Shown here: positions 25,650 to 33,533 of the stretch, one piece after another
Layout of the letters: each line of letters begins with the position of its first letter
Numbering within the stretch: position 1 is the stretch's first letter
NCBI RefSeq assembly: GCF_903652925.1
Contig: NZ_CAHLAR010000009.1
Location: forward strand, 62,001-126,000
DNA: 64,000 nt
Reading direction: 5' to 3'
DNA from: Achromobacter anxifer
Lineage (GTDB): Bacteria; Pseudomonadota; Gammaproteobacteria; Burkholderiales; Burkholderiaceae_B
Notes under the pieces: model-generated
Seen by the model: the letters and a program-made list of their open reading frames with translations, nothing else
Told to the model about the DNA's origin: nothing
Databases searched by the model: none
Program-made: the position numbers and the translations under genes

Positions 25650-26640
25650 TGATGCCTGCCGTTTTGATGACCTGTGCCCAGCGCTTCATCTCGCCGTCCA
25701 GGAACTCGCTGAACGCCTGCGGCTCGGACGCGACCGGGATCACACCCTGCCCCAGCAGACGCTTGCGCACCACGGGATCGTCGAACTCTGCGCGCACCGC
25801 CCCTTGCAGTTTCTCGATGATGCCCTTGGGCACGCCCGGGGGCGCAACCAACCCCAGCCAGGTATTGCCGTTGAATCCCGGCAGGCCCGATTCGTTCAGC
25901 GTGGGGTAGTCGGGATAGGCCGGGGAACGCTCCAGTCCGGTGACGGCGATCAGCTTGAGCTTTCCGGACTTTACATAGGGTTCGGCCGACAAGGCATCCA
26001 CGAACATCACCGACAGGGAACCACCGAGCAGGTCCGTCAGCGCCTGGGCGCTGCCGCGGTAAGGCACGTGCACCAGCTTGATGCCGGCCGCCTGCTGCAG
26101 CAATTCGCCGGACAGGTGATTGGATTGTCCGGTCCCCGCGGACCCGTAGGTCAAGGAGCCCGGCTTGGACTTGGCCAAGGCGATGAACTCCTTCAGGTTG
26201 GAAGCCGGCACCGACGGATTGGCGACCAGGAAGTTGGTCAGTTCCACCATCTGGGTGATGTTGCTGAACCCGTGCGCCGTGTCGTACTGCAGCTTGGAAT
26301 AGATGCTGGGATTGATCGCGTGGCTGGTCGCCACGGCGCCCAGCGTATAGCCGTCGCCCGGCGCGCGCGCCACCGCGTAGGTGCCGATGGTTCCGCCGCC
26401 GCCCGGAAGATTCTTGACCACCGCCGGCTGGCCCAGGCGTTCGATGCCATGCGCGGCGGTGCGCGCGATGGTATCCAGGATGCCGCCGGCCGACGAGGCC
26501 ACCACGATCTCTATCGGCTTGGACGGATAGGCGGATTCGGCGTGGGCCGGGGCTGCGCCCAGCGCCATAAAGGCGGCCGCGGCCGCACTGGCCAGCCGCG
26601 ATGAGAACGAGGATTGAAGCAGGGGTATTCCGGTCTTCAT
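25639..26640 (-). CDS. Bug family solute-binding protein (tripartite tricarboxylate transporter receptor type)
   Basis: A periplasmic receptor of 333 residues. The signal peptide ends near AAPAHA-E, and the mature protein begins YPSKPIEIVVASSAGGILDTIAR, the Bug opening. Further marks are VVKNLPGGGGTIGTYAVA and YGSAGTGQSNHLSGELLQQ. A ribosome site AGGAG lies six bases before the ATG. No TctA or TctB membrane genes are here; orphan Bug receptors are very common in Bordetella and related genera and borrow other transporters or act as sensors. It heads the - strand unit with the ADP-forming CoA ligase, so it probably binds the pathway's acid. Confidence 0.95.
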   Translation of the reverse strand: MKTGIPLLQSSFSSRLASAAAAAFMALGAAPAHAESAYPSKPIEIVVASSAGGILDTIARTAAHGIERLGQPAVVKNLPGGGGTIGTYAVARAPGDGYTLGAVATSHAINPSIYSKLQYDTAHGFSNITQMVELTNFLVANPSVPASNLKEFIALAKSKPGSLTYGSAGTGQSNHLSGELLQQAAGIKLVHVPYRGSAQALTDLLGGSLSVMFVDALSAEPYVKSGKLKLIAVTGLERSPAYPDYPTLNESGLPGFNGNTWLGLVAPPGVPKGIIEKLQGAVRAEFDDPVVRKRLLGQGVIPVASEPQAFSEFLDGEMKRWAQVIKTAGINAN

Positions 26641-26868
26641 GTTGTCTCCTATATTCTTTATAGCGAATAATTATCTTTATAGCGAATAAAGTCTAGGATC
26701 GGCATTCCTGCTTGTCAAGGAGAAAACCCCGAGATCCGATGATTGACGCATCAATGAACGGCCGCTATGATATTTTTTAACGAGAATATTTTTCTCTATA
26801 TCGAATAAATAGCCAGCCGCGACGGGTTGGCGGCGGGCGCCGTCCGCAGAGACAAAAGGAGCATATCC
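26641..26868. promoter_or_regulatory. Divergent promoter region with three TATTC-N8-GAATA-type boxes
   Basis: This AT-rich 228-base gap separates the Bug-receptor operon from the acyl-CoA dehydrogenase operon. Box 1 is TATTC-TTTATAGC-GAATA (26652-26669). Box 2 is TTATC-TTTATAGC-GAATA (26671-26688), exactly 19 bases on, and includes the exact 15-base direct repeat CTTTATAGCGAATAA (26656 and 26675). Box 3 is TTTTC-TCTATATC-GAATA (26790-26807). Boxes 1 and 2 lie against the receptor gene and box 3 against the dehydrogenase gene, so both directions could be controlled by one regulator, most simply the IclR protein encoded at 21864-22637. Confidence 0.7.
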
Positions 26869-28017
26869 GTGAGCTTGAGCTTTGCCTTTTCCAACGAGCA
26901 CGAAGCCGTCCGCGACACCGTGCGGCGGCTGTGCCAGGAAGAACTCGCCCCCCTGGTTTTCGATGCCGAAGAGCAGGAGACCTTTCCCCGGCACGTCTTC
27001 GAACGCTGGGGAGACCTGGGACTGCTGGGCGTGCGCTACCCGGAAGCCGATGGCGGCAGCGGCCTGGACAAGGTCAGCGATTGCATCGTGCGCGAGGAAC
27101 TGAGCTACCTGTCGCAGGCGTTCGCCTCGACCTGGTCGGCCCACACGCACCTGGGCATCTGGCCGATCTGGAAAGCCGGCACCGCGGCGCAAAAATCCCG
27201 CTTCCTGGCGCCGGCCCTGGCAGGCCGGAAAGTGGCGGGATTCGGCCTGAGCGAGCCGGACGGCGGCTCCAACGTGCGCGCCATGAAAACCCGCGCCGAG
27301 CGCGTCGAAGGCGGATGGCGCCTGCATGGCAGCAAGCTCTACATCACCAATGCGCCATTCGCCGACTTCCTGCTGGTGGCCGCGCGCACCAGCCCGGAAC
27401 TGCGCCCGGAATCGATCAGCCTGTTCATCGTCGAGCTGCCCAATCCGGACTTCGAGATTGCCAAGCTCAAGAAGGAAGGCATACGCGCGTCGGAAACGGC
27501 GCTGATCCACATCGACAACGCGTTCGTCCCGGACGATTGCCTGCTGGGCGAAACCACCGGCACCTATCCGCTGATCCTGGAATCGCTGAGCGAAAACCGG
27601 GTGGGCGTGGCGGCCAATGCGTTGGGCATGGCGCGCGCCGCCTTCGATGCCGCCAGCGCCTACGCCAACGACAGGCTGGTGGCCGGCAAGCGCATCGGCC
27701 AGTACCAGGCCATCGGCCACAAGCTGGCCGAAATGTCGGCGCAGATCGAAGCGGCGCGCTGGCTGGTGTACTACGGCGCCTGGCGCGTGGACCAGGGCAC
27801 GCTGGATGCCGCCACGGCCGCGCGCGTCAAGCTGGTCGCCAGCGAGACCGCAGTGTCGGTCAGCGAACAGGCCATCCGCATCTTCGGCGGCGCCGGCATC
27901 ATGCGCGAGTACCCGGTAGGCCGCATTCACCGCGACGCCCTGGTCTACATCATTGGCGAGGGCACCAGCGAAATCCAGAAGAACATCATCGCGTACAGCC
28001 TGGGGTTCAAGCCATGA
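26869..28017 (+). CDS. Acyl-CoA dehydrogenase
   Basis: An FAD-dependent acyl-CoA dehydrogenase of 382 residues. I chose the GTG at 26869 because AGGAG (26857-26861) is seven bases upstream; the frame is open to 26827, but with only a TTG and no ribosome site. Seen: GFGLSEPDGGSNVRAMKTRA, LYITNAPFADFLLVA, the Arg-rich helix ANDRLVAGKRIGQYQ and FGGAGIMREYPVGRIHRDALVYIIGEGTSEIQ in two blocks. The Glu in GEGTSEIQ is at the classical medium-chain catalytic position. It is the first gene of the + strand operon and its stop overlaps the next start (ATGA). Confidence 0.93.
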   Translation: MSLSFAFSNEHEAVRDTVRRLCQEELAPLVFDAEEQETFPRHVFERWGDLGLLGVRYPEADGGSGLDKVSDCIVREELSYLSQAFASTWSAHTHLGIWPIWKAGTAAQKSRFLAPALAGRKVAGFGLSEPDGGSNVRAMKTRAERVEGGWRLHGSKLYITNAPFADFLLVAARTSPELRPESISLFIVELPNPDFEIAKLKKEGIRASETALIHIDNAFVPDDCLLGETTGTYPLILESLSENRVGVAANALGMARAAFDAASAYANDRLVAGKRIGQYQAIGHKLAEMSAQIEAARWLVYYGAWRVDQGTLDAATAARVKLVASETAVSVSEQAIRIFGGAGIMREYPVGRIHRDALVYIIGEGTSEIQKNIIAYSLGFKP

Positions 28018-28823
28018 CCGACTTTGTCCTGCGCGAGCGCCGCGGCGCGACGCTCATCATTACCCTGAACCGTCCTGAACGGCGCAACGCCTTCGATCTC
28101 GAAGTGCGGCAAAGCCTGGCCGAAGCCGTGCTCCAAGCGCGCGACGACGACGCCGTCAAGGCCGTGGTCATCACCGGCGCGCAGGGCGTGTTCTGCGCGG
28201 GCGGCGACCTGAAGTCGCTGTCCGAGGCCAAGCGCCCGGTCTACAAGGACCGCGACCGCATACGCCGCCTGCACACCTGGTTCCATGAGCTGGTCAACCT
28301 GGAAAAGCCAGTGATCGCCGCCGTGGACGGCCCCGCCTTCGGCGCCGGCTTCAACCTGGCCCTGGCCTGCGATTTCATCCTGGGCACGCCCACCGCGCGC
28401 TTCTGCGCCGTGTTCGGACGCATCGGCCTGGTGCCGGACCTGGGCGGCTTCTTCCTGCTGCCGCGCATCGTCGGCCTGCAGCGCGCCAAGGAACTGGTGT
28501 TCTCGGCCCGCGAAGTGGCTGCCGAGGAAGCGCACGCGCTCGGCATCCTGTACCGCATCGTGCCGGGCCCTGCCCTGCTGGACGAGGCGCTGGCGCTGGC
28601 CGCCCGCTTTCATGCGGCGTCGACCGAAGCGCTGGGCATGTCCAAGAACATCCTCAACCGCTCCTTCAACCTGGACCAGAACACGCTGGCCGAATTGGAA
28701 GCGCACGCGCAGGCGCTGGCCCTGCACACCGCCTATCACGACGACGCCGTGGCCCGCTTCCTGGACAAGCAGCCGCTCGCGTTCAGCTGGCCCGCCAAGA
28801 CTGGCAAGGATGGCGACGCATGA
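28014..28823 (+). CDS. Enoyl-CoA hydratase/isomerase family protein (crotonase), atypical active site
   Basis: A crotonase of 269 residues, translationally coupled on both sides by ATGA overlaps. FCAGGDLKSL and VDGPAFGAGFNLALACDFILG form the oxyanion hole. The usual first catalytic Glu is replaced (GAGFNLAL instead of GGG.EL), and the second region reads RIGLVPDLGG, as in isomerase-like members, with Asp where the mechanism can differ. A classical hydratase role is therefore doubtful, and the operon has a separate MaoC-type hydratase. An isomerase or ring-modifying role is possible. Confidence 0.88.
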   Translation: MTDFVLRERRGATLIITLNRPERRNAFDLEVRQSLAEAVLQARDDDAVKAVVITGAQGVFCAGGDLKSLSEAKRPVYKDRDRIRRLHTWFHELVNLEKPVIAAVDGPAFGAGFNLALACDFILGTPTARFCAVFGRIGLVPDLGGFFLLPRIVGLQRAKELVFSAREVAAEEAHALGILYRIVPGPALLDEALALAARFHAASTEALGMSKNILNRSFNLDQNTLAELEAHAQALALHTAYHDDAVARFLDKQPLAFSWPAKTGKDGDA

Positions 28824-29971
28824 CGATGAATGCCTACATCACCGGGGCCAGCGACACCCGCGTCGGCGAGCTGCCCGGCTCCAGCTGCATGAGCCTGCAC
28901 GCGGAGGCGGCATTCGGCGCGATCCGCGACGCGGGCCTGGAGCCCGGCGACATCGACGGCGTGCTGTGCGCGTACTCCTTTACCGAACCTCATCTGATGC
29001 TGGGCTCGGTGTTCTGCGAATACGCGGGACTCAGCCCGAATTTCTGCGCGGCCATACAGGCCGGCGGCGCCAGCGCCTGCATCATGGTCATGCAGGCCGC
29101 CGCCCTGGTGGCCAGCGGCCAATGCAATCACGTCCTGGTCGTGGCGGGCGACAACCGCCTGACCGGGCTGTCCCGCGACGGCGCGGTGGCGGCGCTGGCG
29201 GAAGTCGGCCATCCGCAGTTCGAACGCCCCTTCGGCATCAGCGTCCCCGCGTCCTACGCGCTGGTCGCGCAGCGCTACATGCATGAATACGGCGTGACGT
29301 CCGAGCACCTGGCCGCCATTGCGGTGGAGCACCGCCGCCATGCCGGCCGCCACCCCAAGGCGCACAAGCGCGAGCCCATCACCATCGGCGACGTGCTGAA
29401 TTCGCGCGAAATCAGCTCGCCCCTGCGCATGCTCGACTGCTGCCTGGTTTCCGACGGCGGCGCGGCGCTGGTGATCAGCCGGCGCCCCGGTGGCGATGCC
29501 CGGCGGCCCGCCATCGAGATCCTGGGCGCGGGCCAGGGCCACACGCACGAACACATCGTCTCCGCGCCCAGCCTGGTCGACTTCGGCTGCAAGGCCTCGT
29601 CGGCGCGCGCGTTCGCGGCGGCGGGCCTGAAGCCCGCCGACATCGACGTCGCGCTCATCTATGACTCGTTCACCATCACCCTGCTGGTCGAACTGGAATC
29701 CATCGGCTTTTTCGCGCGCGGCGAAGCCGGACCCGCCGCCCTGCAAGGCCAGCTGGGCCTGGGCGGCTCTCTGCCTTGCAATACGCACGGAGGGCTGCTG
29801 TCCTATGGCCACTCGGGTGCAGCCGGCGGCATGTTCCACGCGGTCGAGGCCGTCCGCCAGTTGCGCGGACTGGCGGACGAACGCCAGGTGGACGGCGCCA
29901 GGCTGGCCTTCGTGCACGGAGACGGCGGCATACTTTCCGCCCATTGCTCACTTGTCCTGGGAGCCGCCTGA
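28820..29971 (+). CDS. Thiolase-like (SCP-x/lipid-transfer type) protein, probable retro-aldolase
   Basis: A thiolase-fold protein of 383 residues. Thiolases use a Cys near residue 90 in a 'N.C.SG' context; here the matching segment is AIQAGGASACIMVMQ, with Gly where the nucleophile would be. The C-terminal segment NTHGGLLSYGHSGAAGG keeps the His-containing loops. This pattern, together with a DUF35 partner encoded next, is that of Ltp2-type aldolases, which cleave a beta-hydroxy acyl-CoA with a tertiary alcohol. A synthase/thiolase is the alternative if the Cys in SAC is the nucleophile. Overlaps the crotonase stop by ATGA; the DUF35 gene starts one base after its stop. Confidence 0.85.
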   Translation: MTMNAYITGASDTRVGELPGSSCMSLHAEAAFGAIRDAGLEPGDIDGVLCAYSFTEPHLMLGSVFCEYAGLSPNFCAAIQAGGASACIMVMQAAALVASGQCNHVLVVAGDNRLTGLSRDGAVAALAEVGHPQFERPFGISVPASYALVAQRYMHEYGVTSEHLAAIAVEHRRHAGRHPKAHKREPITIGDVLNSREISSPLRMLDCCLVSDGGAALVISRRPGGDARRPAIEILGAGQGHTHEHIVSAPSLVDFGCKASSARAFAAAGLKPADIDVALIYDSFTITLLVELESIGFFARGEAGPAALQGQLGLGGSLPCNTHGGLLSYGHSGAAGGMFHAVEAVRQLRGLADERQVDGARLAFVHGDGGILSAHCSLVLGAA

Positions 29972-29972
29972 C

Positions 29973-30374
29973 ATGGAAAAACCCTCCATACGCCCCACGG
30001 CGGAAACCCGGCCTTTCTGGGAAGGCTGCCGCGACCGCAAGCTGCGCTACCAGCGTTGCGCGGATTGCGGCGCGGTGCAGCGCATTCCGCGCAGCGTCTG
30101 CACGCATTGCCACGGACTACGGCTGGACTGGCACGATTCGGCCGGCCTGGGCACCGTGCTCAGCCACACCACGGTCCATCGCGCCCCGACGCCCGCCTTC
30201 AAGGCGGACACGCCCTACGTGATCGCGCTGGTCGATCTGGACGAGGGCTTCCGCCTCATGGTCAACGCGCGCGGCGGCGCGAACTCCCCGCTGGCCATCG
30301 GCCAGCGCGTGCGGATCGGCTTCGAGCCGCGCGGCGACCATCTGCTGCCGATCGTGGAACCGGAGCTGCCATGA
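29973..30374 (+). CDS. DUF35 zinc-ribbon/OB-fold protein
   Basis: A protein of 133 residues with an N-terminal helix (RPFWEGCRDRKLRYQRC), a CX2C-X10-CX2C zinc ribbon (CADCGAVQRIPRSVCTHC, about residues 30-47) and a C-terminal OB fold (LSHTTVHRAPTPAF, TPYVIALVDLDEGFRL). DUF35 proteins bind acyl-CoA and are obligate partners of thiolase-fold enzymes, as in ChsH2-Ltp2 and in hydroxymethylglutaryl-CoA synthesis in archaea. Its position directly after the thiolase-like gene supports such a complex. Its stop overlaps the next start (ATGA). Confidence 0.9.
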   Translation: MEKPSIRPTAETRPFWEGCRDRKLRYQRCADCGAVQRIPRSVCTHCHGLRLDWHDSAGLGTVLSHTTVHRAPTPAFKADTPYVIALVDLDEGFRLMVNARGGANSPLAIGQRVRIGFEPRGDHLLPIVEPELP

Positions 30375-30766
30375 ACCCGCTGTACACCTATGACCGTTTC
30401 CTGCCCGGCTCCGTGCTGGGCGACTGGGAAGAACCGTTGGACGCCAGGCTGCTCGCGCTCTGGGAACGCCTGTTCGGCTCGCACGCGCAGGACGCGCCCG
30501 CCCGTCAGGCCGGGCTGGCCGTGGCGCTGATGATGCGCGCCTACTTGAACGTGGTGACGCCGCGCCCGCCCGGCAACATCCACGCGCGGCAGGCGCTTTC
30601 CGTCCACGGTTTGCCGCAAGCCGGCGAACGGATCCGATCCACCGTGCGCTGCGTCGGCAAGGAATTGCGGGGCGAACGCCGCTATCTCCAACTGGAAGTC
30701 GCCGGCGAAGGCGAGGCGGGGCGCCCCCTCTACACCGGCCGGATGAACCTGATCTGGGCAGCCTAG
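30371..30766 (+). CDS. Small MaoC/hot-dog-like protein lacking the hydratase motif
   Basis: A 131-residue protein that I recognise only by size, context and general pattern (YDRFLPGSVLGDWEEPLDARLLALWERLFGSHAQ in two parts; then PPGNIHARQALSVHG and a final sheet RPLYTGRMNLIWAA). It lacks the D-x4-H hydratase motif carried by the next gene product. In two-subunit MaoC hydratases such as ChsH1-ChsH2 one chain is catalytic and the other structural, so this may be the non-catalytic partner. Coupled to the DUF35 gene by an ATGA overlap and eight bases from the next gene. The hot-dog assignment is an inference. Confidence 0.6.
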   Translation: MNPLYTYDRFLPGSVLGDWEEPLDARLLALWERLFGSHAQDAPARQAGLAVALMMRAYLNVVTPRPPGNIHARQALSVHGLPQAGERIRSTVRCVGKELRGERRYLQLEVAGEGEAGRPLYTGRMNLIWAA

Positions 30767-30774
30767 GACCCGCC

Positions 30775-31167
30775 ATGACGCCTACCCTTGAAACAGTCTC
30801 CATGACGGTCACGCAGGCAGACATCGATCTCTACGCCGAACTGACCAACGACTTCAACCCACTGCACGTGGACCCCGCGTTCGCCGCCGCCACGCCCATG
30901 GGCGGCACCATCGCCCACGGCACCCTGTCGGTCAACCTGATCTGGCAATCGCTGGCGCGCACGTTCGGAGCCGCTGCCCTGGAACGCTTCGATCTGGACA
31001 TCCGCTTTCTCAGGCCCTTGCATGCCGGCGGCCTCATCACCGCGGGGGGCGAGGGGCTCGCCGATGCGCCGGGGCGATATGAGGTGTGGGTGAAGGACGC
31101 CAACGGCGGCGCGCTCATCGCCGGCCAGGTGGCGCTCGTCCATGCCGGCGAGCCGCCCTCCGACTGA
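30775..31167 (+). CDS. MaoC-like (R)-specific enoyl-CoA hydratase subunit
   Basis: A hot-dog-fold hydratase of 130 residues. The catalytic motif is clear: NDFNPLHVDPAFA, with Asp and His four residues apart, followed by MGGTIAHGTLSVNLIWQ. The length matches single hot-dog subunits such as ChsH1 (about 129) or PhaJ. It would hydrate the unsaturated acyl-CoA produced by the dehydrogenases of the operon, and probably pairs with the preceding 131-residue protein. The first ATG (30775) is used; an ATG nine codons later is possible. Confidence 0.88.
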   Translation: MTPTLETVSMTVTQADIDLYAELTNDFNPLHVDPAFAAATPMGGTIAHGTLSVNLIWQSLARTFGAAALERFDLDIRFLRPLHAGGLITAGGEGLADAPGRYEVWVKDANGGALIAGQVALVHAGEPPSD

Positions 31168-31184
31168 ACCAACCGGGAACAGCC

Positions 31185-32345
31185 ATGCAATTCACTCACG
31201 AACATCGCGAACTCGAACGGACCACCCGCCGCATCATCGCGGAGCACCTGGATCCCTATCTGGACGAATGGGAAGCCGAACAGATCTTCCCCGCCCACCG
31301 CGTCATGAAAGCCTTCGGCTCGGCCGGCCTGCTCGGCATCGGCAAGGCCGCGGAGTATGGCGGCATGGAGCTGGACTTCAGCTACGAGATGGTCTTTGCC
31401 GAAACCTTGGGAGAAGTCCGATCCAGCGGCCTGACCTCGGCCATCGGCGTGCAAAGCACGATGTGCACCCCGGCGCTGGCCCATCACGGCAGCGACGCGC
31501 TCAAGCGCGAATACCTGGCCCCCACCATCGCGGGCGACCTGGTGGGCTGCATCGGCGTCAGCGAAGCCTCGGCCGGGTCGGACGTATCGCAGATCAAGAC
31601 CTGGGCTCGCCGCGACGGCGACGACTACGTCATCAACGGTTCCAAGATGTGGATCACCAACGGTGTCCAGGGCGACTGGATCTGCCTGTTGTGCAATACC
31701 TCGCAGGACGGCGGGCCGCACAAGAACAAGTCGCTCATCATCGTGCCGCTCAAATCCCCGGGCGTCAGCGTTTCGCGCAAGCTGGACAAGCTGGTCCTGC
31801 GCGCCTCCGATACCGCCGAACTGTTCTTCGACGACGTGCGGGTGCCGGCGAGCAACCGCATCGGCGAAGAGAACATGGGCTTCATCTACCAGATGGAGCA
31901 GTTCCAGGAAGAGCGCATGTTCGTGGCCGCCCGCAGCATGCGCTCCATGGAGCGCGCCATCGAGGAAACCATTGAATACGCGGGCCAGCGGCAGGTGTTC
32001 GGCGGCACGATCCTGTCCAACCAGGTCGTCTATCACAAGCTGGCCGAAATGCAGACCGAGATCCAGGCGCTGCGCTCGTTGCTGTACCGCGCCATCGAGC
32101 AATACATGGACGGCCAGGACATCGCCCAGTTCGCCTCCATGGCCAAGTACTACGCTGGCAAGCTGTCGATGAAGATCCCGAACGAATGCCTGCAATTCTG
32201 GGGCGGCCAGGGGGTCATGAACGAGAACTGGATCTCGCGCGCCTACCGCGACCTGCGGCAGACGGCCATAGGCGGCGGCGCCAACGAGATCATGCTGGAA
32301 GTCATTGCGAAGACGATGGGCATACATCCCGGCAAGCGGGCGTAG
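31185..32345 (+). CDS. Acyl-CoA dehydrogenase
   Basis: The second acyl-CoA dehydrogenase of this operon, 386 residues from the ATG at 31185 (MQFTHEHREL). Seen: GVSEASAGSDVSQIKTWA, MWITNGVQGDWICLL, SDTAELFFDDVRVPA and the C-terminal FWGGQGVMNENWISRAYRDLRQT. The medium-chain-type Glu is absent (IGGGANEIM), but a Glu in EERMF fits the alternative isovaleryl/long-chain catalytic position. The two dehydrogenases of the operon therefore appear to be of different subclasses. The end is convergent with the LysR gene at 13 bases, without a clear terminator. Confidence 0.92.
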   Translation: MQFTHEHRELERTTRRIIAEHLDPYLDEWEAEQIFPAHRVMKAFGSAGLLGIGKAAEYGGMELDFSYEMVFAETLGEVRSSGLTSAIGVQSTMCTPALAHHGSDALKREYLAPTIAGDLVGCIGVSEASAGSDVSQIKTWARRDGDDYVINGSKMWITNGVQGDWICLLCNTSQDGGPHKNKSLIIVPLKSPGVSVSRKLDKLVLRASDTAELFFDDVRVPASNRIGEENMGFIYQMEQFQEERMFVAARSMRSMERAIEETIEYAGQRQVFGGTILSNQVVYHKLAEMQTEIQALRSLLYRAIEQYMDGQDIAQFASMAKYYAGKLSMKIPNECLQFWGGQGVMNENWISRAYRDLRQTAIGGGANEIMLEVIAKTMGIHPGKRA

Positions 32346-32358
32346 CGCCGGCGCGCGC

Positions 32359-33270
32359 TCAGCCCGCGCCGCCCCGCTGCGCCGTATACGCATGCCGGAA
32401 GTAATCCCGCACCACCTGCATGGCGGGCGAGATCTCCGCGCCGCGGCGCCAGGCCAGGCCCACGTTCATGGGAGGAATCGGATCCTTGAGCTGGACCGTT
32501 TCGATGCGGCGGCCTTCCAGCGACCAGGGCCGGTAGACCATGTCCGACAGCAGCGCGACGCCGCTGCCGTTGGCCACCATGCTGCGCACCGCTTCGACGG
32601 ATGAGGTGCGCAGCCGCACATCGGGCTTGAACGGGGTTTCGTTCCAGTAGCGCAAGGCCGTGTAGGCCGCCTCGTCCACGGTCAGCATGATGAACGGCTC
32701 GCGCGAAACGTCTTCCAGCGTCACCGCGTCGGCCGCCAGCAGCGGATGCCTGGCGGGCAGCCACAGGCGCCGCGGCGAACCGAAGAAATGCTCCACCGCG
32801 AGATCCGGATTGGCGACGTTGGAGGTCAGCAGCACCGCCATGTCGTAGCGGTTCGCGATCAGGCCTTCCTCGATCGCGCTGCGGTTCAGTTCGTGCAGCT
32901 GGATGTCCAGCCGCGGATACAGCTGCGACAGGCGCTGCAGGTGGTATGGCAGGAAGTAGCCGATCACGGTGTAGGACGCCGCCAGCAGCAAACGCCCCGA
33001 GACTTCCTCGGCAGCGCCCGGCATGCGCAGGGCCTCGTCCACCGAGGACAGGATGTTGTAGGCGTGGTTCAGGAAGGTGCGGCCGCTATGCGTGAGCGTC
33101 ACGCCGTGGGCGCCGCGCAGGAACAGCGCCGTGCCCACGGTCTCTTCCAGTTCGCGGATGGCGCTGGTGATGGCCGATTGCGAGATGGCCAGTTGGATCG
33201 CCGCCTGCGAAATCTGGCCGAGTTCGGCCGCCGCGATGAAGTATTTGAGTTGGCGCAGGGTGACGGACAT
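32359..33270 (-). CDS. LysR family transcriptional regulator
   Basis: A LysR-type regulator of 303 residues. The N-terminal winged helix-turn-helix is at about residues 1-60 (LRQLKYFIAAAELGQIS, AISQSAITSAIRELEETVG), and the effector domain begins near residue 90 (RLLLAASYTVIGYFLPYHLQ). It is divergent from the 5-oxoprolinase cluster across a 263-base gap, the standard geometry for a LysR protein that controls its divergent neighbour. Several symmetric sites lie in that gap. The effector is unknown; 5-oxoproline or a pathway product is the simplest guess. Confidence 0.93.
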   Translation of the reverse strand: MSVTLRQLKYFIAAAELGQISQAAIQLAISQSAITSAIRELEETVGTALFLRGAHGVTLTHSGRTFLNHAYNILSSVDEALRMPGAAEEVSGRLLLAASYTVIGYFLPYHLQRLSQLYPRLDIQLHELNRSAIEEGLIANRYDMAVLLTSNVANPDLAVEHFFGSPRRLWLPARHPLLAADAVTLEDVSREPFIMLTVDEAAYTALRYWNETPFKPDVRLRTSSVEAVRSMVANGSGVALLSDMVYRPWSLEGRRIETVQLKDPIPPMNVGLAWRRGAEISPAMQVVRDYFRHAYTAQRGGAG

Positions 33271-33533
33271 GGGCTGCCATATTGATTAAATCGATATCTG
33301 CCCATCAGGATATCTGCGAATTCTTTCTTGTGCGGCAAGAACCAGATCAGGGGTATCCCTTATTTTTCATAGATAAACCCGGCAAGCGCTGGCCGTTGGC
33401 TACGCTCAAGGTATCTGAAAATTCGATATTGCTCGATCAATAAAAAGATCTTTTTATCCCCTGCGAGCTTGGCTAATGTTCACGTCACACGCCGCGTCGA
33501 ATGCGGCAGGCAACGCGAAGGAGGCCACCCGCA
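33271..33533. promoter_or_regulatory. Divergent LysR / pxpA promoter region with several symmetric and repeated sites
   Basis: Elements seen: ATTGAT-TAA-ATCGAT (33281-33295), next to the LysR start; the direct repeat GATATCTGC at 33293 and 33309, 16 bases apart; ATTG-N6-CAAT (33428-33441), a LysR-type interrupted dyad; and the perfect AT-rich palindrome TAAAAAGATCTTTTTA (33441-33456). A weak promoter for pxpA may be TTTTTA (33451-33456), 17 bases, TAATGT (33474-33479). A good ribosome site AAGGAGG (33518-33524) precedes pxpA. Confidence 0.6.
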
